A stretch of 23,961 bases of DNA from positions 1 through 23,961 of the forward strand of contig JADFNR010000048.1 of NCBI GenBank assembly GCA_022563275.1, read 5' to 3'. The stretch is from Chloroflexota bacterium (GTDB taxonomy: Bacteria > Chloroflexota > Dehalococcoidia > UBA3495). The notes under the pieces are model-generated. The model saw only the letters and a program-made list of their open reading frames with translations, did no database searches and was not told the DNA's origin. Position numbers and translations under genes: made by a program. This document shows positions 1 to 8,059 of this stretch, in pieces. The stretch's first letter is position 1. Every line of letters starts with the position of its first letter.

Positions 1-3000
1 GTCCCAGTCACCCGGTCTTGGACGATGAACGGCACTCCGATAAATGCCCGCAACTCCAATTCCTCGAGCAATGTGGCTTGTTCAGGGGTGTGGGTCAACC
101 GATCGTCCATCAAAAAATCGCGGGTAATTATCGTCTGGCGTTCGCGGGCGGCGTAGGCGCGCACTGCCCCCAAATCGGAAAGTGGGAACTCTTGGGTGAA
201 CCTGGGATAAGAGTCCCCGGAAAGGCTGATCAGTTTGAGGATTTCCGTGGACTGGTCCAACTCAAAGATGATAGCTATCCGTGCGCCGATGAGAGACCGG
301 GCGCTGTCGGCAATCTTTTGCGAAACCGCCTCAAAGTCCAATGTAGTAGCCAGGTCGTTGACCACATCATTAAGCGCCACCAACCGTTCCTTCTCCCGCT
401 CCGCCTCGCTCAGGAGCCGGGCCTTCTCGATGGCCAGAGCGGCTTGGTCGGCGAATGCGGTTAGGAGGGACACCTCATCGTCGGTGAACCGGCGTGGTTT
501 ACGATCAGCGATCATTAGCACACCTATCGACCGATCATTGGCAACCAGAGGAACTACAACACTTCCACGCACCTCGTATTCTTGGTTCCTACGACGGTCG
601 TCTGAACTCGCGAACCCATCTGCTACTGCGTCCTCCATAATCAAAGGTTCTTTGGTGGCCATCGCATGGCCCGCGTTATTTGCTCCTTCTTCTACCGCGA
701 AGGCTGGTGTGAACTCGGCAATCGCCGTGACGTAGCCAGCTGCGGTCTCTGTTGCCGCTGCGACCACCAATCCGTCATGTTGCAACAGTCGGATCCAGGA
801 TTTATTGGCACCCAGGAGCCGGGCAGCTTCATTCACGATCAGGTCCAGCACTTCCTCAGTGTCGTGGGCTCCGGCTAGGAGGTTGGAGACTCGGTAGAGC
901 GCGTCCGAGCGTTCTCTCTCAGTCTCTGCCGCCTTCAACAGCCGCGCTTTCTCAAGAGCTAAAGATGCTTGGTCGGCGAAGGCGGTGAGGAGCGAAACTT
1001 CATCTTCAGTAAAGCGGCGGATGCGCTTGTCCGCCACAACGAGTACGCCGATGGAACGGTCATTCGCCAACAGAGGGACAGCAGCATGCCCGTGGAAACC
1101 AAACCTCTGGGAATTGGCGCGCGCTTCTGTGGGCACCATTTCGTCTTCGGTGGCGTCCTCAACAATGTAAGGTTTTTTTGTAGCCATGACGTGTCCGAGT
1201 ACGGTGGACCCTTCCTCCACCGCTACCGCTGGCCTTCTTCGGGAGTCCTGTGCTAGAAATTCGGCAGCTGATTCCGTGGAGGCACTGGGTATCAATACGT
1301 CCCCATGCAACAAATGAATCCAGGCGGCGGTCGCACCGACAAGACGGGCAGCCTCATTCACGATCAGGTCCAGGACCTCGTCAGTATCATGGACTCCAGC
1401 CAGCCGATTGGATATTTGATAGAGGGAGTCCGAGCGTTCTCGCTCAGTCTCCGCCTCGTTCAACAGCCGGGCTTTCTCTAGGGCCAACGCCGCTTGGTCT
1501 GCGAAGGCGGACAGAAGGGAGACTTCAGCAGTATTGTATTGTCTGATTTGTTGGTCCAACAGGGTGAGCGTGCCGATGGACCTGTCATTGGCCACTAATG
1601 GGACTCCGACTAACCCATGGAACCCATATTTTTGGAACAGAGCTCGTTGCCCTGGAATGGAATAATCATCAAGCTGTGAAACATCAGGAATGGTTCTAGG
1701 TTGCTTTCCTTCCAGTACTCTCCCTTGAGCACTCCCTTCACCAACTGGAAGGCCGGGCATCAGTTGAGCGGTCTCAGCAGCATACTCAGCCGCGGCCTCG
1801 GTTGACGGTCCTACCACTAGCATGTCGTCCTTTAACAACCGGATAAATGCGGCAGGTGTACCAACTAGCCGGGCAGCTTCATTCACGATCAGGTCCAGTA
1901 CTGCATCCGTGTCATGGGCACCCGCAAGCAGGTTAGAAACCCGGTAAAGGGAGTCGGAGCGTTCTCGCTCTGTTTCAGCCTCATTCAAGAGCCGGGCTTT
2001 CTCCAGGGCTAGGGCGGCCTGGTCTGCGAAGGCGCATAGGAGGGAGATTTCATCTTCTTTGAACCGGCGTCCATGGTGGGCATAATCCCCTATGGTGATG
2101 GTGCCGATGGACTGATCATTGGCCAATAGGGGAATTGCACCCGTTGTCGCAGGGTCGATTCCTTGTTCTTCAAATAACCGCAGTGTGGTAGGAAGAAGCA
2201 GAGGTACGGCATCATCTCCGTATACAGGCTTCTTGGTAGCCATTGCATGACCCGGCACACTCGTCCCTTCCTCCACTAGGTGCTTCGGTTGCGGCTCGTA
2301 GCCCACAACAGAATTCGCGGTAGCTCTAAGAACTAATGAGTCTCCTTCCAAAATGCGAATCAAGACGGTCGTCAAGTCTAGGAGCCGGGCTGCTTCGTTC
2401 ACGATCAGGTCCAGCACTTCGTCTGTGTCGTGGGCGCTTGCCAGGAGGTTAGAAACTCGATATAAGGAATCCGCACGTTCTCGCTCTGTCTCCGCGCGCA
2501 CCTTCTCGGTCTCCGCCTCGTTCAAGAGTCGGGCTTTCTCCAAGGCGAGGGACGCTTGGTCGGCGAAGGCGGACAGCAGGGAGATTTCGTCGTCGGTATA
2601 TTGGCGGGTGCGGGTGTCGAAAACGTTGAGCACACCGATGGACTGGTCATTGCCCAGCAGAGGGACCGCAACTGCACTGTGGAACCCATTGTTTTTAATC
2701 CTGATCTTATCTTCCGGAGACAGCAACTCATCTTCCGTGACGTTCTCCATCACATAAGGTTTCTTGGTGGCCATCACGTGACCCATAGGATTGCCGCCCT
2801 CTTCGATTCTTATGGTTGGATGGATCTTTGTAGAATCGGCAAGGAACCCGGCAGCAGTAGGCGTGGCAGCGCTGGGGGCCAAAGCACCATCCACCAACAG
2901 CCGGATTACGGCGGCATGTGCGCCGACCAGCCGGGCGGCCTCATTGACGATCAGGTCCAGCACTTTATCGGTATCATGTGCACCAGCAAGCAGGTTGGAG

Positions 3001-3467
3001 ACCCGGTAGAGTGCATCCGAACGTTCCTCGCTCCTCCGCAAGGCCTCTTCTGCCCGTTTTTGCTCGGTTATGTCCTTCCAAACGCCGATGGTCCCCGAAA
3101 TTTCACCTTCAGCATCACGTAGCAGAGAGATCGAAGTAATGATCTCAATGAGCCTGCCGTCTTTGGCTACGATAGCCTGCTGGTAGTTCCGCAGTTGTCC
3201 GTCCGCCTGCAGGAGCCGCATCACCTCCCGGGCTTGTTCTACACCGCCCGGGAAAAAATCTGCGGCTCGCATGTTTGACACTTCTTCGGCCGTGTACCCG
3301 GTCAGCGCCTCCGCTCCGGGGCTAAAATAATTCACACGGCCTTGGGCATCGTGCTTTGTGATGGCGTCGGGCGAGTTTTCCACCAGGCCCTGGAAAAGGT
3401 CCAGGCGCTCTCCCAGCCGCGAGACTTCTTCAGCTAACTGCTTCTTGGTTTTACGCTGGTTGTTCAT
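1..3467 (-). CDS. PAS plus six-GAF signal-transduction sensor protein (C-terminus off the left edge)
   Basis: I read this frame across the whole interval and found no stop, so at least 1155 residues are present and the gene continues past base 1. The ATG at 3467 is preferred: no in-frame ATG lies between it and the upstream stop, although the ribosome site is weak (AGGCAG). Residues about 17-140 form a PAS/PAC domain (ENSPDAITKHDAQGRV, then GVWKDITEQKRAEEAL). GAF domains start near residues 145, 326, 500, 676 and 851, each opening with a version of YRVSNLLAGAHDT..VLDLIVNEAARLVGA and closing with FADQAALALEKARLL. A sixth, divergent GAF starts near 1024. Short charged helices, probably coiled coil, join them. 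No N-terminal membrane segment is visible, so a cytosolic sensor is likely. The output domain (histidine kinase, GGDEF, phosphatase or other) lies outside the window and cannot be named. The upstream aldo/keto reductase gene ends 81 bases before this start. Confidence 0.9.
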   Translation of the reverse strand, partial: MNNQRKTKKQLAEEVSRLGERLDLFQGLVENSPDAITKHDAQGRVNYFSPGAEALTGYTAEEVSNMRAADFFPGGVEQAREVMRLLQADGQLRNYQQAIVAKDGRLIEIITSISLLRDAEGEISGTIGVWKDITEQKRAEEALRRSEERSDALYRVSNLLAGAHDTDKVLDLIVNEAARLVGAHAAVIRLLVDGALAPSAATPTAAGFLADSTKIHPTIRIEEGGNPMGHVMATKKPYVMENVTEDELLSPEDKIRIKNNGFHSAVAVPLLGNDQSIGVLNVFDTRTRQYTDDEISLLSAFADQASLALEKARLLNEAETEKVRAETERERADSLYRVSNLLASAHDTDEVLDLIVNEAARLLDLTTVLIRILEGDSLVLRATANSVVGYEPQPKHLVEEGTSVPGHAMATKKPVYGDDAVPLLLPTTLRLFEEQGIDPATTGAIPLLANDQSIGTITIGDYAHHGRRFKEDEISLLCAFADQAALALEKARLLNEAETERERSDSLYRVSNLLAGAHDTDAVLDLIVNEAARLVGTPAAFIRLLKDDMLVVGPSTEAAAEYAAETAQLMPGLPVGEGSAQGRVLEGKQPRTIPDVSQLDDYSIPGQRALFQKYGFHGLVGVPLVANDRSIGTLTLLDQQIRQYNTAEVSLLSAFADQAALALEKARLLNEAETERERSDSLYQISNRLAGVHDTDEVLDLIVNEAARLVGATAAWIHLLHGDVLIPSASTESAAEFLAQDSRRRPAVAVEEGSTVLGHVMATKKPYIVEDATEDEMVPTEARANSQRFGFHGHAAVPLLANDRSIGVLVVADKRIRRFTEDEVSLLTAFADQASLALEKARLLKAAETERERSDALYRVSNLLAGAHDTEEVLDLIVNEAARLLGANKSWIRLLQHDGLVVAAATETAAGYVTAIAEFTPAFAVEEGANNAGHAMATKEPLIMEDAVADGFASSDDRRRNQEYEVRGSVVVPLVANDRSIGVLMIADRKPRRFTDDEVSLLTAFADQAALAIEKARLLSEAEREKERLVALNDVVNDLATTLDFEAVSQKIADSARSLIGARIAIIFELDQSTEILKLISLSGDSYPRFTQEFPLSDLGAVRAYAARERQTIITRDFLMDDRLTHTPEQATLLEELELRAFIGVPFIVQDRVTG
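790..3035 (-). repeat. Five in-frame GAF-coding tandem repeats, period 516-546 bp
   Basis: The anchor GATCAGGTCCAG recurs at 837, 1362, 1887, 2403 and 2949, giving spacings of 525, 525, 516 and 546 bases, all whole codons. A 32-base stretch is identical between 817-848 and 1867-1898. Conservation at DNA level is highest in the first helix of each GAF and in the linker, while the ligand-pocket part differs between copies. This suggests duplication followed by divergence, or continuing gene conversion in the helices. Confidence 0.85.
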
Positions 3468-3548
3468 GCGGTATCTGCCTAGAAAGTTGCCGCTATTATG
3501 ACACGATTCAGTTAGGGGGTGCGCCGACTGCGTTAATCTCGCCAACGA

Positions 3549-4586
3549 TTATTTGCGGTACTCATCTCCGCAGTCTCCGATGATCTGGTAGAGATCCCGC
3601 GAACGGCCCAACACTGATTCAATATCGTCCACATCCGCTGGCTCAAGTTCAAGACCAAACACCTGGGCGTTGTCATCCCGGTGATCCGCCACGCCGAGCC
3701 TGACTCCCACAATAACTCCGGCTACCGCAGGACGGTCTAGCACGTAGCGTATCGCCACGTCGGCGATGCTGACTTGGTGGCGGTCGGCGATGCCTTTCAG
3801 AATAAGGAGGAGATCTTGAAGCAGGTCCCAGCCTCCCCAGGCGTCCACCATTTGCTTGTACTTGGACAGGCTGGCGGTATTCAGTACCGCCCGATCTGGT
3901 TCGGGGTGCCCCAGAAACCTTTCTGAAAGAAGACCCCCAGCCAAGGTGCCGTAAGCCAGAAGTTGGACGCTATGGCCCTCGCAATACTCGCTCATCTGCA
4001 CTTCTGGCCTGCGGTCGATCAGCGAATACTGCACCTGATTAGAAACGATCTGGTGGCCTTCATCGACGATCTTCTGAAGGTGCTCGGTATCGAAGTTGGT
4101 CAGCCCCAGGTGCTTGATTTTGCCTTCATCCCGCAGGTGTTCCAGATGAACCATGGCTTCCAGGTAACGCTCATCACCGTAATCCCACCAGTGGAACTGG
4201 AGCAGATCTAAGGATTCCACGTCCATCCGGCGGAGCGACCGGTCGATGTTCTCACCCACCCAGCTTTGGTCCATGGGGCCAGGATTGGGAACCCACTTCG
4301 TGAAAGCTTGAACACCTGCGGTCGCATCATGTCCCAGGTTAGCAGCAAGCCGCCGCCTGAACTCTCCGATGAAGTCTTCGGCTGGACCATAGTGGTCGGC
4401 TAGGTCCCAGGAGGTGAACCCCGAGTCCAAGTATCGGAGCATGCTGTCTACAGCCTTCTCGGGGTCGATTGAACCGTGGCCACCTGACACCTGCCACATT
4501 CCATTTAAGATGCGGCAGATCTGAAGATCGGGGGCGAGTTGAAATCGGCTGGATGGGAGCAAGGGCGGGGATTGATTGGCTTCCAT
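3549..4586 (-). CDS. Aldo/keto reductase family protein
   Basis: This 345-residue protein belongs to the NAD(P)H-dependent aldo/keto reductase (TIM-barrel) superfamily, which reduces aldehydes or ketones in the cytosol. The expected catalytic tetrad is visible: Asp61 and Tyr66 in SWDLADHYGPAE, Lys97 in QAFTKWVP, and His132 in DLLQFHWWDY. The C-terminal part has the family pattern of a helix carrying IADVAIRYVLDRPAVAGVIVG, which helps bind the cofactor phosphate or adenine. Length is normal for the family. The ATG at 4586 has no clear ribosome binding site, so a short or leaderless transcript is possible. The gene is in the same frame as the sensor gene downstream and could be co-transcribed with it. 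The substrate cannot be told from sequence. Confidence 0.9.
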   Translation of the reverse strand: MEANQSPPLLPSSRFQLAPDLQICRILNGMWQVSGGHGSIDPEKAVDSMLRYLDSGFTSWDLADHYGPAEDFIGEFRRRLAANLGHDATAGVQAFTKWVPNPGPMDQSWVGENIDRSLRRMDVESLDLLQFHWWDYGDERYLEAMVHLEHLRDEGKIKHLGLTNFDTEHLQKIVDEGHQIVSNQVQYSLIDRRPEVQMSEYCEGHSVQLLAYGTLAGGLLSERFLGHPEPDRAVLNTASLSKYKQMVDAWGGWDLLQDLLLILKGIADRHQVSIADVAIRYVLDRPAVAGVIVGVRLGVADHRDDNAQVFGLELEPADVDDIESVLGRSRDLYQIIGDCGDEYRK

Positions 4587-4739
4587 AGTGAGTAACCAAA
4601 CCCACTAGAGTCCTTGTTAGAACCCTGATTGGACTAGCAATTTGGTCCGTTGGGTTGCGGGGGTCATTATGGCAGAATCGCCAGTCTCTGTGACACTGCC
4701 ATATTCCCAACCCGCGTGGCTCCTAACTACGGTTGGTCG

Positions 4740-4976
4740 ATGCGATGGATGCGACGACGCGGGGATAGGGTAATCATCACCATTGGCAGGTATGAGGGCC
4801 ACGGAGGGACTGTAGAGGCCAACGTGTACCAGAAGACAGCGGACTACCCTGACGAGTTTTCTAACGGGTATCACGTCATGCTGGACACCGAGGAGTTGGT
4901 TACCGTGCGGTGGGACCAAGCGGAAGCCGCGTCTGGGCGTGTGCTACAATCGGCGCCAAACCACGCGACACGCTGA
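4740..4976 (+). CDS. Small KOW-like protein (about 78 residues)
   Basis: Predicted from the ATG at 4740 (a second in-frame ATG lies at 4749). The reading frame could extend further 5' to a TTG at 4650, but the upstream residues look non-coding. Residues 8-24 read GDRVIITIGRYEGHGGT followed by VEANVY. This fits the KOW pattern (GDxVxVxxGxxxGxxGxV) of ribosomal protein L24 and NusG C-terminal domains, where it binds RNA or protein. The rest (DYPDEFSNGYHVMLDTEEL, VTVRWDQ) looks like a short beta structure and has the codon regularity of real protein. No good ribosome site precedes either ATG. The stop TGA at 4974-4976 overlaps the ribosome site of the next gene, which suggests translational coupling. 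It is not a recognised named family; the alternative is a chance frame. Confidence 0.55.
   Translation: MRWMRRRGDRVIITIGRYEGHGGTVEANVYQKTADYPDEFSNGYHVMLDTEELVTVRWDQAEAASGRVLQSAPNHATR
4942..4949 (+). promoter_or_regulatory. Possible extended -10 promoter element for the SDR gene
   Basis: The string TGCTACAAT (about 4941-4949) matches an extended -10 element (TGn then TACAAT) some 40 bases before the SDR start at 4988. No convincing -35 hexamer was found at normal spacing. It lies inside the C-terminal codons of the small KOW-like gene, so it would be an internal promoter. Confidence 0.3.
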
Positions 4977-4980
4977 GGAG
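4975..4980 (+). promoter_or_regulatory. Ribosome binding site that decides a TTG start
   Basis: GAGGAG sits 7 bases before the TTG at 4988. It is the reason for choosing this non-ATG start for the SDR, whose N-terminus (LEDKVAIVTGG) then has normal family length. Confidence 0.75.
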
Positions 4981-4987
4981 CTAAAGA

Positions 4988-5752
4988 TTGACCGGTAGGC
5001 TAGAAGACAAGGTCGCCATCGTCACGGGCGGGGCCTCGGGCATCGGCCGGGCGATCTGCCAGCGTTTCGGCCGCGAAGGGGCCAAGGTGCTGGTTGCCGA
5101 CCGGAACATCGCGGGCGCCGAAGAGACTCTGTCTCTGATGGGCGCTACTCCCGATAACGCCGCCACGGTGGACGTGAATATCTCCGACGCGTTTCAAGTG
5201 GAACGGATGGTCAACGAGGCCGTAACCCGGTTCGGCCGGTTGGACATCTTGGTCAACGGCGCCGCCATCCTGATCCGCACGCCGCCCCTGGTGGAAGTGG
5301 ATGAAGTGCTCTGGGACCTGACCATGGAGACCAACCTCAAGGGCGTGTTCCTCTGCTGCAAGTACGCCATCCCCGCCATGACCGCCAACGGAGGCGGCTC
5401 CATCGTGAACATCTCGTCCATGTCTGGGGTGCGCGGCGTCGGCTACTCGGTGCCCTACGCCGTGAGCAAGGCCGGAGTCATCCACCTGACCACGGTTGCG
5501 GCCAGCCAGTACACCTCGCAAGGCGTGCGCATCAATTGCATCGCGCCCGGCGGCGTGGACACCCCTCAGATGCGGGGCAGCACGGCCAGCGCCGAGGCGT
5601 TCTCCGGCCGGAACGAGGGCCACCCCATGGGCCGGGTGGGCACCGCGGATGAGATTGCCAATCTGGTATTGTGGCTGGCCTCGGACGAGGCTTCCTACGT
5701 GAGCGGCAGCACCTATATCATCGACGGCGGCGCCTGGGCCTCGGCCCAATAG
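4988..5752 (+). CDS. Short-chain dehydrogenase/reductase (classical SDR, NAD-type)
   Basis: This 254-residue classical SDR has a Rossmann fold. The cofactor glycine motif TGGASGIG is at residues 13-20. Asp38 ends beta-2 (VLVADRN), which favours NAD(H) over NADP(H). NGAA at 90-93 replaces the usual NNAG, Asn116 is in place, and the catalytic set is Ser144, Tyr157 and Lys161 (YAVSK). The C-terminal IIDGG is typical. Such enzymes oxidise alcohols or reduce ketones in the cytosol; the substrate is unknown. The start is TTG at 4988 with GAGGAG 7 bases upstream. It follows the small KOW-like gene by 11 bases and is followed by a 79-residue gene after 15 bases, so the three probably form one transcript. 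Confidence 0.93.
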   Translation: MTGRLEDKVAIVTGGASGIGRAICQRFGREGAKVLVADRNIAGAEETLSLMGATPDNAATVDVNISDAFQVERMVNEAVTRFGRLDILVNGAAILIRTPPLVEVDEVLWDLTMETNLKGVFLCCKYAIPAMTANGGGSIVNISSMSGVRGVGYSVPYAVSKAGVIHLTTVAASQYTSQGVRINCIAPGGVDTPQMRGSTASAEAFSGRNEGHPMGRVGTADEIANLVLWLASDEASYVSGSTYIIDGGAWASAQ

Positions 5753-5767
5753 GTCCGAACCAGACAG

Positions 5768-6007
5768 ATGGACAAACTCATCGACATAGCCAACCGCGCC
5801 GTGGCCGACTATGGCTTTCGCCAGGCGGTGCTCTACGGCGCCGCGGACATCGCCCGCAGATGGGAGCTAACCGAGGAAGAAGCCGTAATTTTATCCGGCC
5901 CGGTGCTGGCCCATCTCAGCGCCCTGCCCATCCCCGTGCAGCCGGCGGACATCCCAGCGCAGCAGGCCCGCGTTTCGGAAGTTATCCGGGGGCTGATTCC
6001 TTCTTGA
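5768..6007 (+). CDS. Hypothetical protein, 79 residues
   Basis: I do not recognise this family. The predicted protein is soluble with no signal peptide or membrane segment. It looks mostly helical: residues 1-40 (IDIANRAVADYGFRQAVLYG, then ARRWELTEEEAV) are rich in Ala, Leu, Arg and Glu, followed by a Pro-rich stretch (LPIPVQPADIPAQQ) and a last helix. It starts 15 bases after the SDR stop in the same direction, so a shared transcript and a role tied to the SDR are plausible. No clear ribosome site is seen before the ATG. It ends 23 bases before the end of the convergent repeat-protein gene. Amino-acid composition supports a real gene, but function is unknown. Confidence 0.65.
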   Translation: MDKLIDIANRAVADYGFRQAVLYGAADIARRWELTEEEAVILSGPVLAHLSALPIPVQPADIPAQQARVSEVIRGLIPS

Positions 6008-6029
6008 GGACGGAATCTCGCAAACGCGG

Positions 6030-8039
6030 CTAGCTGCTCCCGAACAGACCGCCAAAGAAGTCCTCTAAGTCCTGCCCAGCGAATAGGTCCAGCAATGCCG
6101 GAGGTGTCTCGAAAGACACTTGGTCAAAGGTGGTGACCCTGCCTTGGATATCGCTAAAACCGGCGGCTCCGGCTTCGAAGAATTTTGCGTCCAACACGTC
6201 CAGCGCGGCCCCCAGGTGTTCATCGGACAGCCTGCTGATAGAACCGTCTCCAACGCCCTGGAAGATCTTGCCGGCCTTCTCGTTGCTTAAGGCCGAAAAA
6301 TCATCTGGCCTTAAGCTCCCAACGATGGATTCCAAGACACTCTCCCCCAAGGCGCCGATGTCGTTGGCGTTTATCGCGGTGGTCAGGCCGGACACCTGTT
6401 CCGGGCTTAATCGGTCGAAGTGCCCGCTGTTCATTTCCAAGGCGATATTCAAAGCCTGCTCATCTCCCAGACCAGCCAGTTGGCCGTGTGCTAGGCCGCC
6501 AACGATCCGGGAGATATCGTCGCCGCCCAACTCGCTTATATGGGACCCCTCGAAGTGGGTGATCATCCCGGCCAACGCGCCGGACTCCAGGTCCAGCGAC
6601 AGTTCGATGCCCATTGCGTTGAACATGCCAAAGGCGCTATCCGGGTCCAGAAGCGTAAAGTCTTGGCTCGACATGGCGGCCGCGACCGCGGCAACATCGC
6701 CAGGATCAAATTCCTGGATCTGGAACCCGTTCATAGCTGCGAACATGCTGGCCTTCTGGCCGCTCTCCAGTCCCGTGAACTGGTCGTGGTCCATGGCCTC
6801 GAAGATTCCGAGCACTGTGTCGGGGCCCAAGTCCTGGAACCCAACGTGGTCCAGGTCTTCCGCCAGATCGTGGGCAAAGGCGCTGCCCTCATGGAGGATG
6901 TCTTCAGCCGTGAGATTTACGGACCGCTCGTAGGCAACCACGGCTTCCCCAGAGCGGAACCCAAGGTCCACCCTGGGCTTGAATCCCAAGGCCGCCTCAG
7001 GCACGAACCCATAAGTGAAATCGCCGTTTACATACCATTCGGCGGTGAAGTCTAGCTCGATCTCATCGCCTGTGTCAGGGTCGAAGAATTGCACCCCGTT
7101 GGTGTCAAACACTTGACCCGTGCCGGGGTCGAAGAACAGGCCTTCTTTAGCGTCAACGGCCAATCCGCCGGCGTTCTGTTGAAATTCGCCGCCAACGAAC
7201 ACGTTCAGGCCCGCGACAGATTGACTGCGATAACCAAGCGCTTTCTGGCCCAGGTACGCGTAGGTGAAGTCGCCTTTGGCATACTGTTCTGAGCTGAGGT
7301 CTAGATCGATCTGTTCGCCGGTGTCGGGGTCGAAGAACTGCACGCCGTTTAGATCGAATACTTGACCAGAGGTGGGGTCGAGGAACAGGCCGGTGCTGGC
7401 GTCCACGGCCATCCCGCCGGCGTTCAATTGGAAGTCACCGCCGGTGATTATGTCCGTGCCGCCGATGATATGGCCCCGAAACCCAAGGGATTCCTCTGGG
7501 AGATAGCCGTAGGTGAAGTCGCCGCTGGCGTATTGTTCCGAATGGAGGTCTAGATCGATCGGCTCGCCGGTAACGGCGTCAAAGAACTGCACACCGTTGA
7601 TGTCGAACACCTGGCCCGTGGTGGGGTCGAAGAATAAGCCGGCGGCAAGGTCCGCGGCCATTCCTCCGGCATTCAATTGGAAGTCGTTGCCAATGAAGAC
7701 TTCGGTTCCTCCGATGAAATCTCCGTCATCGTCAATATGCTGGTCGAATCCGCCGAAGTCACCATCGTGGCCGTTGTCGTGGTCGTCAACGGCGGTAGAG
7801 GTGGCATCGCCGTGGTCGTCCAGGGTGTCGTCGAAAGTATCTCCGTCGCCGTGGTCGTCCAGGGTGTCGCCGAAAGTATCTCCGTCGTCGTGGCCGTCAT
7901 CGCCGCCATCGTCGTGGTCTTCCTGGGCCACCACGTCAGACACTCCCAGAGGCCCGAGACCAAGGGCATAGCCGCCCAGCGAGACAGCGACGGCAGCAAA
8001 GATAATGGCGATCGTAACCAGCTCGATGTAACGTTTCAT
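6030..8039 (-). CDS. Secreted acidic repeat protein (D/H/G-rich segment, three 83-residue and eleven 20-residue repeats)
   Basis: This 669-residue protein has no family I recognise. Residues 7-29 form a signal or anchor helix, with a likely signal-peptidase site near SDVVA-Q39, so it is probably exported. Residues 40-108 are very rich in Asp, His and Gly and include a 13-residue unit (DGDTF-DTLDDHG) twice in a row; metal binding is conceivable. Three repeats begin at residues 119, 202 and 285 (FQ-NAGG..VD..GLF.DP..GQVFD.NGVQFFD), exactly 83 residues apart. Residues 404-623 hold eleven units of exactly 20 residues, each starting with Leu or Phe and a small residue and carrying a short amphipathic helix, probably building a solenoid. 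The C-terminus is Phe/Gly-rich (DFFGGLFGSS). The gene follows the lipoprotein gene by 20 bases, with AGGCGGTG before the ATG, so the two are likely one operon. A cell-surface structural or binding role is an inference only. Confidence 0.88.
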   Translation of the reverse strand: MKRYIELVTIAIIFAAVAVSLGGYALGLGPLGVSDVVAQEDHDDGGDDGHDDGDTFGDTLDDHGDGDTFDDTLDDHGDATSTAVDDHDNGHDGDFGGFDQHIDDDGDFIGGTEVFIGNDFQLNAGGMAADLAAGLFFDPTTGQVFDINGVQFFDAVTGEPIDLDLHSEQYASGDFTYGYLPEESLGFRGHIIGGTDIITGGDFQLNAGGMAVDASTGLFLDPTSGQVFDLNGVQFFDPDTGEQIDLDLSSEQYAKGDFTYAYLGQKALGYRSQSVAGLNVFVGGEFQQNAGGLAVDAKEGLFFDPGTGQVFDTNGVQFFDPDTGDEIELDFTAEWYVNGDFTYGFVPEAALGFKPRVDLGFRSGEAVVAYERSVNLTAEDILHEGSAFAHDLAEDLDHVGFQDLGPDTVLGIFEAMDHDQFTGLESGQKASMFAAMNGFQIQEFDPGDVAAVAAAMSSQDFTLLDPDSAFGMFNAMGIELSLDLESGALAGMITHFEGSHISELGGDDISRIVGGLAHGQLAGLGDEQALNIALEMNSGHFDRLSPEQVSGLTTAINANDIGALGESVLESIVGSLRPDDFSALSNEKAGKIFQGVGDGSISRLSDEHLGAALDVLDAKFFEAGAAGFSDIQGRVTTFDQVSFETPPALLDLFAGQDLEDFFGGLFGSS
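6171..6830 (-). repeat. Eleven coding repeats with an exact 60-bp (20-residue) period
   Basis: Units start at residues 404, 424, 444 and so on to 604 of the repeat protein with no insertion or deletion. The shared pattern is L-[GSDE]-x-[DEG]-x-[AVL]-x-x-[IMA]-x-x-x-[MLV] followed by a hydrophobic residue near position 18. The units are conserved in protein pattern but not closely in DNA, so the array is old and its length appears to be selected. Confidence 0.8.
6939..7685 (-). repeat. Three coding repeats, period 249 bp (83 residues)
   Basis: Units begin at protein residues 119, 202 and 285. The core GQVFD.NGVQFFD and the ending GDFTY.(Y/F)(L/V)...(S/A)LG(F/Y) occur in all three. Copies one and two are the closest pair. 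The third has drifted more (EFQQNAGGL, ELDFTAEWY). Confidence 0.85.
7811..7888 (-). repeat. Two tandem 39-bp units coding a D/H/G-rich 13-mer
   Basis: The units at 7811-7849 and 7850-7888 differ by very few bases and each encodes DGDTF-DTLDDHG. This looks like a recent slippage or unequal-crossover duplication inside the acidic segment, which may vary in length between strains. Confidence 0.8.
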
Positions 8040-8059
8040 TTTCTGTCACCGCCTATTTG

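Noticed and set aside
235..735. 166-codon plus-strand frame near the left edge
   Set aside because: It is antisense to the GAF-coding gene and Ser/Arg-rich; the minus-strand frame encodes clear GAF sequence.
790..3035. Regular repeats that might suggest a CRISPR array or non-coding tandem repeats
   Set aside because: The spacing is over 500 bases, the frame is open throughout and the units encode GAF domains.
5000..5749. Long 249-codon open frame antisense to the SDR gene
   Set aside because: It is the GC-rich mirror of a clear SDR; the translation is rich in Gly, Ala, His and Asp with no family features and no ribosome site.
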